A stretch of DNA of 64,000 bases from Aliiglaciecola sp. LCG003 (GTDB taxonomy: Bacteria; Pseudomonadota; Gammaproteobacteria; Enterobacterales; Alteromonadaceae). Below, piece after piece: positions 40,297 to 47,015 of this stretch (its first letter is position 1; every line of letters starts with the position of its first letter). The position numbers and the translations under genes were made by a program. The DNA lies in contig NZ_CP128185.1 of assembly GCF_030316135.1 (NCBI RefSeq), positions 3,534,001 through 3,598,000 of the forward strand, read 5' to 3'. The notes below the pieces were generated by a model. The model was not told the origin of the DNA. It ran no database searches and saw nothing but the letters and a program-made list of their open reading frames with translations.

Positions 40297-41916
40297 CTAA
40301 TGAACTGCCGAATGACTGTTCTTTTGACGTCTTAGCAACGCAACTAATCCCAACAGAAACGCACTGATCCCCATGCTTCCCCCGCCAGAACCACTCGACT
40401 CGGGTAGCTTAACTGATGCTGGAGGTGTGTCGTCATTGTCGACTATAGTGATCTCTACGCTACCACTAACCGTTGAATCCTTGTCTGTGCTACTAATACT
40501 GATTGAAAAAGCCTCGTCATTTTCGTCAATTGAGTCATCGATGGCAGTAATCACAACGTCTTTCGTTCTTTCGCCATCTGAAAATACGAACTGGGGTTCA
40601 CTAATCGTGTAATCGCTGTTTGTCGCAGTATCATTATATGCAGTGAAGGAAATCCTCAACTCCCCATTAGCGCCCCCTGTGCGCTCTAATGTTAAAGTCT
40701 TTGATTGGCCTTCAGTAATAACGATGTTGCCGGATATAGTCACATCACCCTTATACAAAGAATCCTCTGATACGATAAATATCTCCCTTGGCTCGCTACC
40801 AATAGACACCCCTACCGGATATCTGAAGCCCACTTCAATGGACTCGACTTCTTCGATTTCATTATCATCAGTGAGGGTTATTTCATATACTTCGCTGCCG
40901 CTGGCGGTCGTTAGCGCTATTCGCTGGTTTTCGAACTGATAATCATTTTCGTCGGCTGTTAATGGTCTGACATAAAGTTCTACAAAGCTGGCTGGATCTG
41001 ATACTTCTGCCCAATTAACCATAACTGAGATAGACCCGCTGTTTTCATCGAACGAATCTGCTGCGAGTGAGTAGGTTATTTGTCCTGAACTGGCAATTGG
41101 AGCGACATAATTACTGAATGGGCCTTGTGCATTAATGAACAGATCATTCTCTACGGCATTAAAATAGTAAGAGCGCACATCCGCAGTATCAGGATCACCA
41201 CAATTTTCAGCCGTTAGGTTGTTCATTGTTTGAGGTGATGACAACAAATATTCAGTTCTATTTCGTACTTGAGGAGACATTAAACTCGAGACAGTCCCGC
41301 AGTCACTTCCACCCATGGTGTCATAACCTTCGTTACCTGTAACCTCATGCACTAACCCATCGTTATGTCCCAGCATGTGCCCCAGGGTGCTATATTCTAT
41401 ACCGTCTAGATAATTGGGCGTGAAGTAAGATACTGAACCACCTTGTGAGGCTATGCCGACAACATTATCCGGAATACTGCCGACGATGACAGCGTAATAA
41501 GTAGCGTTGTATTCTTGTGTCAGTGAGGCCAGGTTTTCCCGAACGTACAAGGCAGCCTCAGCGATGCTAATCTTGCTCTCATCAAGCTCCTCTGGATAAG
41601 GGATGACTGCTGATATACTGCGTTCAAGACTAATGTTATTAGTCGAGGTGTACAAATTAGCATTTTCTACTGCAAGGTTAATATAGTCATTTAGCTTATC
41701 TATTCCACCTAAGCGTGACAAAGCTGCATCAGTGTAGAAAAACACAATATTGGTTTTTACTTGCTTTGTATTGGCTTCGAAGTTAGGGAAAGATAAAATT
41801 GGCGTTGGTGTCGATTCAGCCATGACTGACGACGAATTGGAGTTAGTTGTATTTGCATACAGATCTGTAGAAAGGGCTGCTAAAGGAATTAACAACGAAT
41901 AAATAAACTTTTTCAT
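40297..41916 (-). CDS. Secreted surface protein with degenerate metalloprotease site, Calx-beta repeats and GlyGly-CTERM tail
   Basis: 539 residues. Signal peptide (1-22, ending LYANT), then a reprolysin/M12B-like domain. The zinc motif HExxHxxGxxH appears as HMLGHNDGLVH (residues 180-190): all three His and the Gly remain but the catalytic Glu is Met. A Met-turn-like SSLMSP follows. Calx-beta-type segments lie at about 275-370 and 385-490 (VVITAIDDSIDENDEAFSI and ITIVDNDD are typical). The C-terminus SGSGGGSMGISAFLLGLVALLRRQK has Gly-rich, hydrophobic and basic parts like a GlyGly-CTERM sorting signal, predicting rhombosortase processing and surface display. It is a single gene. It may bind rather than cut its target. 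Confidence 0.8.
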   Translation of the reverse strand: MKKFIYSLLIPLAALSTDLYANTTNSNSSSVMAESTPTPILSFPNFEANTKQVKTNIVFFYTDAALSRLGGIDKLNDYINLAVENANLYTSTNNISLERSISAVIPYPEELDESKISIAEAALYVRENLASLTQEYNATYYAVIVGSIPDNVVGIASQGGSVSYFTPNYLDGIEYSTLGHMLGHNDGLVHEVTGNEGYDTMGGSDCGTVSSLMSPQVRNRTEYLLSSPQTMNNLTAENCGDPDTADVRSYYFNAVENDLFINAQGPFSNYVAPIASSGQITYSLAADSFDENSGSISVMVNWAEVSDPASFVELYVRPLTADENDYQFENQRIALTTASGSEVYEITLTDDNEIEEVESIEVGFRYPVGVSIGSEPREIFIVSEDSLYKGDVTISGNIVITEGQSKTLTLERTGGANGELRISFTAYNDTATNSDYTISEPQFVFSDGERTKDVVITAIDDSIDENDEAFSISISSTDKDSTVSGSVEITIVDNDDTPPASVKLPESSGSGGGSMGISAFLLGLVALLRRQKNSHSAVH

Positions 41917-42410
41917 AATTTCTATACTCTGTTACTTATGACCTACCATTTGTGTTTGATATAACCTGTGCGAAATAATTTCAGCAGGGCTGATTTACAG
42001 CCGTTGTCACACAAGCAGCGATATACTTTCTGGACAAATATTGGATTCTGGCTTGCTGCAGCATTAGTCGACTATTGGATTAATTCACAAATGAACATAC
42101 ACAGGTAATGCACGAAATATGCCACTAGTAGACATTTACTGTATTAACTTGTTATCCAGAGGTGCCATAGAAATTACGCATAGCCGTTGATTGTTCTGGT
42201 AAGTGTTTGATTCTTCGAATGTCAGTTTGAGTGGTTATTGAATCTGACGTTTTAAGGGCGGTCAACCTAGAGTAAATAGAACCTTCTACCCTAGGGTATA
42301 AAAATGGGGAATTGGCTACTGCAATTACACGCATCCCTTACTTTTATAGTAGCCATATTAATAGCAAACTGCACTAAGTATTGAATTAGATTCAATACTT
42401 ACAATTAGTT
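41917..42410. other. Intergenic region between rnpB and the Calx-beta protein gene (494 bp)
   Basis: The left end must contain the promoter of the minus-strand surface-protein gene. Next to rnpB there is a 10-bp inverted repeat (42376-42400, listed separately). A longer-range repeat TGGCTACT and AGTAGCCA (42315-42352) could also pair. One 60-codon minus-strand frame (42152-42334) has no support as a gene. Confidence 0.5.
42376..42400 (-). terminator. Perfect inverted repeat just after rnpB, possible terminator
   Basis: AAGTATTGAA and TTCAATACTT pair over 10 bp around a five-base loop, 10 bp beyond the mature 3' end of rnpB. The sequence that follows on the minus strand has no clear T-run, so termination is possible but not certain; it may also mark the end of the precursor for 3' processing. 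Confidence 0.45.
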
Positions 42411-42784
<374 letters not shown>

Positions 42785-42791
42785 GCGGCGG

Positions 42792-42820
42792 ATTGTACGT
42801 TGATGTGAGTACAAGTGCAA
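42792..42820 (-). promoter_or_regulatory. Sigma-70 promoter of rnpB
   Basis: On the minus strand TTGCAC (42815-42820), a 17-base spacer, and TACAAT (42792-42797). The predicted start of transcription, about 6-8 bases on, coincides with the GCGGAG at the 5' end of the P1 helix, as expected for an RNA with an unprocessed 5' end. Confidence 0.8.
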
Positions 42821-42866
42821 AAATATCAATTCGGCTGCCCTTCCATAATAACGTTTCGCCCAATGA

Positions 42867-42886
42867 TATAGCCGCCAGAGGCTATA
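42867..42886 (-). terminator. Weak hairpin after the TonB-like gene
   Basis: TATAGCC and GGCTATA form a 7-bp stem with a six-base loop starting 8 bp after the stop of the AgmX-domain gene. No T-run follows, so it is at best a weak terminator ahead of the rnpB promoter. Confidence 0.3.
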
Positions 42887-42893
42887 ATATTGA

Positions 42894-43898
42894 TTAGAAG
42901 GGCAAGAAGTCGAAGGAGTAATCCAAGGTTGTGGTGGTGACAGACGAAGGACCAAAATTAATCAACCTTATCCGGTTGAGCAATTTATCTTCTAACTCCG
43001 GATAGTTCAGTTCACTTGAAACTAACTTTATCTGAGTAATGGAGCCGTCAGGGGCGATTTCCAAATTCACCGTAACCTTGCCTTGTAAGCCTGGATCTTC
43101 CCGTAATGCACGACGATAGATGGTGTAGATAGCGCCTTTATTTGCATCAAACCCTTTGCGGATAGATTCTATATCTCGGCTGCCAATCACCGCGTCTTCG
43201 GTGACCAATTCTTTGGCAGCCAAAGACGCCAAACCTTCATTCGGTGCGTCAAATTCAGTGGTTTTACGTCCGGCCAGCTCCCCTCTAGCACCCACATCAG
43301 TAGATAGTTCACCGGTATTTAACCCGCCACTTTTTTCAGCCACTTTTTTACCCACAAACGCCCGTTGCGCTTCATTGGTTTTGCCTGCGCCTTGGATCAT
43401 CTCGGTATCAGCCAGATTGTTAATATTAGTTTGGCTGCGCATACTATTAAGCTCATCCTGAAATTGCAGTAAACCGGTTTTTTGCGCTTTGGCTCTAGCC
43501 TGTTGAGCCAATTCAGCTTGGGTCGGCTTTTTCACTTCAGGTTTGGGTTTTTCAATTGGCTTTACAATTTTATTTTCTACCGGTTTAGGCTTCTCAGGCT
43601 CGACCTTAGGCGGCTCTTTAACCTCTACAGGTTTCTCTTGAGGGATCACTTTTGGCGGTTCAATCGGTTTGGGCGGTTCTACTTTCTGCGCTTCTAGTAT
43701 TTTGGTCAACTGGGGGGGGACTCGTTCTTTTTCTTCGCGGGTCTGTTCGGGCAACTGTTGCCATTTCACCAACAACGCCAAAAAAATTGTTAGGGCTAAA
43801 ACCCCAATAGTCAGACGATGGAAGACTTTATCGTCCCGTTCGCTGGATGACCAGGGTAATTGACTTCTGAAATAAACTGGTTGAGTCAAACTACTCAC
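42894..43898 (-). CDS. TonB-like energy transducer with AgmX/PglI C-terminal domain
   Basis: 334 residues. One membrane segment (about 30-45, GVLALTIFLALLVKW), then a long Pro/Lys/Glu-rich periplasmic region (about 55-130, with repeated EPPKP and KPxE units), a linker, and a C-terminal domain (about 245-334: RKGFDANKGAIYTIYRRALREDPGLQGKVTVNLEIAPDG) of the AgmX/PglI type, related to TonB C-termini. This architecture suits transmission of proton-motive force from ExbB/ExbD to the outer membrane; in Myxococcus, GltG and GltJ have this domain. The GTG start overlaps the upstream exbD stop (GTGA). It lacks the N-terminal cytoplasmic zinc/GYF domains of Myxococcus GltJ. Confidence 0.88.
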   Translation of the reverse strand: MSSLTQPVYFRSQLPWSSSERDDKVFHRLTIGVLALTIFLALLVKWQQLPEQTREEKERVPPQLTKILEAQKVEPPKPIEPPKVIPQEKPVEVKEPPKVEPEKPKPVENKIVKPIEKPKPEVKKPTQAELAQQARAKAQKTGLLQFQDELNSMRSQTNINNLADTEMIQGAGKTNEAQRAFVGKKVAEKSGGLNTGELSTDVGARGELAGRKTTEFDAPNEGLASLAAKELVTEDAVIGSRDIESIRKGFDANKGAIYTIYRRALREDPGLQGKVTVNLEIAPDGSITQIKLVSSELNYPELEDKLLNRIRLINFGPSSVTTTTLDYSFDFLPF

Positions 43899-44422
43899 GC
43901 ATCCCCCTCAATCGGCTTCTGCTCTACCGCCAATGAAATATTGGTGTAGCCCGCTTGAGCACAGGTTTGCATAATTTTTTTCAATAACTTATATGGAATG
44001 GCTTGGTCACCCATAATGGTAATCGCACGGGCAATCTCTTCAGAATGTTGAGCGTCCTGGTGATCAGCGGCAATCACTTTAACTCGACTTTTCTGATAGA
44101 GCAGCTCTTTTTCTAAGGCATCGATAATATCGTCGCTCTGTGACATCACTTGCGCCACATCAGCCATTTTCTGGCCTTGTAGCAGGATATCTTGACTGTT
44201 AACTAGCAACACTAAGGTTTCTTGGGCGGCAGTATCAGCTGAAGATTCAGGCAGTTGCACGCTTTTGTGGGTTTGCAAGACTTGCACATCCGATGCATTA
44301 AACATCAGAAAGAATACCAAAATGGTAAAGATGTCCATCAAGGAAACCAGACTGAGTTTGGACTCCTTGGCCATTCTTTTGTGGTGCCTTTCCATACGAG
44401 AGGCGCGAACTGATTTTTTCAT
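43895..44422 (-). CDS. ExbD/TolR family protein (active-type, membrane Asp present)
   Basis: 175 residues. Basic cytoplasmic N-terminus, one membrane segment (about 24-42, LSLVSLMDIFTILVFFLMF) with the conserved proton-carrying Asp at residue 30, and a periplasmic domain (about 60-170). The family works with ExbB/TolQ as a proton-driven motor part. The start has GGAGTAAAACG upstream. It follows a second, different exbD gene after 17 bp and overlaps the TonB-like gene. Confidence 0.9.
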   Translation of the reverse strand: MKKSVRASRMERHHKRMAKESKLSLVSLMDIFTILVFFLMFNASDVQVLQTHKSVQLPESSADTAAQETLVLLVNSQDILLQGQKMADVAQVMSQSDDIIDALEKELLYQKSRVKVIAADHQDAQHSEEIARAITIMGDQAIPYKLLKKIMQTCAQAGYTNISLAVEQKPIEGDA

Positions 44423-44439
44423 CGTTTTACTCCTCTTTG

Positions 44440-44970
44440 CTATGGGGTCGCATTCTGGGCATCAGGCGCTGCCGGAGCATCACCTAAGGAAATCTGAGGA
44501 AAAAGCTCTGCTTGTACCACAGATGCCACCACGACTTCGTCATAGGATCGGGTTGTGTCCATTAATGCCACTATGACTTGATATGGAATATCCGGCTCCA
44601 ACAATAAGGTCGCCTGATTTTTCTCTAACTGTTTATTTTTCAAAGTCTGCTTTATTTGTTTTAGCAGTGTTTGCAATGCTAGGTAATCGTAACCTTGTTC
44701 AGTATTAGCGATAGCTTCGACTAAATACCTTTGGGGATAAAATACTTCGATGCCGTCATGACGAACGATAATTTCCAGTTGTTGGTCTTTCTCATCCAAT
44801 TGCTGTTCCCTTGCTTCACTCAATTCAGGCAGAGTGAGTTCCACCACAGTGATACGAGAAAACACCATCATCATTAGCAGTACCGGCACTAACACTATCA
44901 TCAAGTTCATGAATGAGGTTATGTCGAGTTCTGCGTCCGATTTTTGCAGACGTCTAGTTCTGCCCAACAT
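44440..44970 (-). CDS. ExbD/TolR family protein lacking the membrane aspartate
   Basis: 176 residues with the same layout as its neighbour: short N-terminus, one membrane segment (about 17-38, ITSFMNLMIVLVPVLLMMM) and a periplasmic domain (about 50-165). The position of the conserved Asp aligns with Asn22 (SFMN against SLMD in the partner), so it probably cannot carry protons itself. It begins 6 bp after the exbB stop. A two-ExbD motor is also found in AglRQS of Myxococcus. Confidence 0.87.
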   Translation of the reverse strand: MLGRTRRLQKSDAELDITSFMNLMIVLVPVLLMMMVFSRITVVELTLPELSEAREQQLDEKDQQLEIIVRHDGIEVFYPQRYLVEAIANTEQGYDYLALQTLLKQIKQTLKNKQLEKNQATLLLEPDIPYQVIVALMDTTRSYDEVVVASVVQAELFPQISLGDAPAAPDAQNATP

Positions 44971-44976
44971 GCTGAA

Positions 44977-45639
44977 TTAATCCGAAGAACGAGAGTGAGT
45001 GGTAATCGATTGACGGCCCATTAAGGTGTTAAGACACTTCACCCCAGCCATTTCCATGCTATCAATAATCTCGGTGGTTTTGGTTTGTAAAATAGCGTGA
45101 AAGCCCAATAAGGGGATGGCTGCAATCAAGCCAAATGCCGTGGTATTCATCGCAACTGAAATACTTTGCGATAACAAACTGGCTTTTTCTGATGGATCCG
45201 CTGAGGCAACCGCAGAAAACGCCGCGATCAAACCGATAATGGTACCCAGCAAACCTAACAAGGTTGAGATGTTGGCAAGAGTCGCCAAGTAGCCAGTACG
45301 TTTCTCAAGTCTAGGGGTGCTCTCCATTAAACCCTCTTCCATTGCGTACTCAATGTCCTCACGACGCTGACTGATAGACATTCTATCAATTCCAGCGGCG
45401 ATAATGCGACTAATGGGTGCATCATTTGACTGACCAAATTTAACAATCCCAGCGTAATTTGCTGATTCAAGCATAGGTTCGATTTGTCTGAATGCCCGCT
45501 GATTAGTGCCCTTGGCCATGGTTAAAAATATAAAGCGCTCCAGCGCAATGGCTAAGCCGATAGCCAATACCACGGCAATGGGAAACATAAATGTTCCACC
45601 TTCTTGAAAGAACCGTACAATAACGTTGAAAATTTCCAT
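44977..45639 (-). CDS. MotA/TolQ/ExbB family proton channel protein
   Basis: 220 residues with three membrane segments: FMFPIAVVLAIGLAIALERFIFL (about 17-40), LATLANISTLLGLLGTIIGLIAAF (about 118-142) and ISVAMNTTAFGLIAAIPLLGFHAIL (about 160-185), the usual TolQ topology. The LLGTIIG and TAFGLIAAIP motifs are typical of the channel. It should form the stator ring around the two ExbD proteins in the inner membrane. The upstream gap of 121 bp is the largest in this part of the cluster, so a second promoter may lie there. Confidence 0.93.
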   Translation of the reverse strand: MEIFNVIVRFFQEGGTFMFPIAVVLAIGLAIALERFIFLTMAKGTNQRAFRQIEPMLESANYAGIVKFGQSNDAPISRIIAAGIDRMSISQRREDIEYAMEEGLMESTPRLEKRTGYLATLANISTLLGLLGTIIGLIAAFSAVASADPSEKASLLSQSISVAMNTTAFGLIAAIPLLGFHAILQTKTTEIIDSMEMAGVKCLNTLMGRQSITTHSRSSD

Positions 45640-45760
45640 AACAGTACCTTAATTTGCAATGGGGACAGTCTACTTGCTAATCCACCACTGTAGCGTATAT
45701 CAATCTCTACAAAGTTAACTTATTTAATAACTTAGCAGTGCTATTGGGTTTTATCTGGTG

Positions 45761-46183
45761 TTACTTCTGTGGCTGAGGTGCACCAGACACCCGCTCAAAA
45801 TGCTCCACTAATCGGGTAAATTCCTGGCGTTCTACAGGCATAAAATCTTGTTCAATCCGTTTTACAAAGGGACTGGGTAGTGAGGCTTTATCGCGCGGTG
45901 GTTGCCAAGGCACTATTGTCAGTACTTTGGGCTGCTCACGACTGGATCTGATAGTGTCCTGCAAATGCAATTTTCCATCAGCAGTTTTCATTGAGTCTGT
46001 CATTGCCCGAGTTGGCAATGGTGCCGTCGGTCCTTGCACGTCAGTCCGAATTGGCTGCTGCGCAGCACTGGTAGTTAAGGGACGTATAGGTTGCTGCTCT
46101 TCACGGTTTTTGCCAGTATCTTCAGCCAAAGCTGAAAATGAGCAGGCAAACCCCAGACTGATCATTACCACTAAATTATTCAT
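45761..46183 (-). CDS. Small exported protein of unknown function
   Basis: 140 residues. Signal peptide MNNLVVMISLGFACSFSALA, then a Pro/Gln/Thr-rich, probably disordered stretch (QQPIRPLTTSAAQQPIRTDV) and a short helical C-terminus (MPVERQEFTRLVEHFERVSG). No domain is recognised. A longer frame from 46228 is open, but the ATG at 46181-46183 has AGGAG six bases upstream and starts at the signal peptide. It overlaps the TPR lipoprotein gene by 8 bp. Confidence 0.72.
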   Translation of the reverse strand: MNNLVVMISLGFACSFSALAEDTGKNREEQQPIRPLTTSAAQQPIRTDVQGPTAPLPTRAMTDSMKTADGKLHLQDTIRSSREQPKVLTIVPWQPPRDKASLPSPFVKRIEQDFMPVERQEFTRLVEHFERVSGAPQPQK

Positions 46184-47015
46184 CCATTGCTCCTGCTGCA
46201 AGAGGTTGGGAGATATCATTGGAGGCACTCACCGGCGCTTTAGGAAGTTGTCGTTGCAAATCGGCAATCCAACCGCGTATTTGCCGAATCGGCTTATTTT
46301 GCAATGCCTGATAGATTTCATAATGCTCAAGTGCTTGTTGTTTATTGCCTAAATATAAATCATATAGGATACCGAGATTTAAATAGGCATTGGCATAGGC
46401 AGGCCAACTAGCAATAGCTAATTTGTAATGTCGCTCAGCCTGTTCAAAACGCCCAAGCTCGCGGTACACCTTGGCTAACCGATTATGTGCAAAGTAATTA
46501 GCATGATTAGCATCAACCGCTTTTTCATACAGAGCTTTACTGGCAAGTAAGACGTCTTGATTAGCTTGCCATTGGTCAGCACCGACATTCTCACGTTCCA
46601 ACAGTTTAATATCACCTAAGTGCAACCAAGGGCCTGACAAATTTGGGGTCATTTTGGTCAGGGCCGTAAATCGCTGTTTAGCAAGGTCGAATTGCTTATT
46701 ATTTTTCGCTTGAAGTGCTTGATTAAATTGATATTTCACGCTTTCATCAACCTGTGGCGAGGCGGAGAAATACACATTAGGTCGGGCTTTCAAATCAGCC
46801 ACTTTTTGTTCAAAGGGGCTTAATTGTGGCGCTGCTTGGGTTCCAACTTCACCGTCAGCGACTACTGATTTATGGTCAATTTGATTGCCTGTAGTAGTGC
46901 TAAGCATTTGATTGAAATTGGCACAGCCGGACAAGACCAGCAGCCCAAATACCAGCACAAAAGATTTGTAGCGGCTTAAGCATTGCATTGGGATTGGCGC
47001 TTTAATATATTTCAT
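46176..47015 (-). CDS. TPR-repeat lipoprotein
   Basis: 279 residues. A lipobox LVLSGC (Cys31) follows a long signal peptide, predicting lipid anchoring, most likely in the outer membrane (next residues ANF, no Asp at +2). Two or three TPR motifs lie in the second half: AKQRFTALTKMTPNLSGPWLHLGDI, HFAHNRLAKVYRELGRFEQAERHYKLAI-type and ANAYLNLGILYDLYLGNKQQALEHYEIY. The longer start at 47039 is less likely; the ATG at 47013-47015 has GGAGGT six bases upstream (47021-47026). Overlaps the large TPR gene by 14 bp. Resembles GltE/GltC-type TPR proteins in layout. Confidence 0.83.
   Translation of the reverse strand: MKYIKAPIPMQCLSRYKSFVLVFGLLVLSGCANFNQMLSTTTGNQIDHKSVVADGEVGTQAAPQLSPFEQKVADLKARPNVYFSASPQVDESVKYQFNQALQAKNNKQFDLAKQRFTALTKMTPNLSGPWLHLGDIKLLERENVGADQWQANQDVLLASKALYEKAVDANHANYFAHNRLAKVYRELGRFEQAERHYKLAIASWPAYANAYLNLGILYDLYLGNKQQALEHYEIYQALQNKPIRQIRGWIADLQRQLPKAPVSASNDISQPLAAGAMDE

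Noticed and set aside
42152-42334. 60-codon minus-strand ORF left of rnpB
   Set aside because: Short, no recognisable sequence, no support from context.
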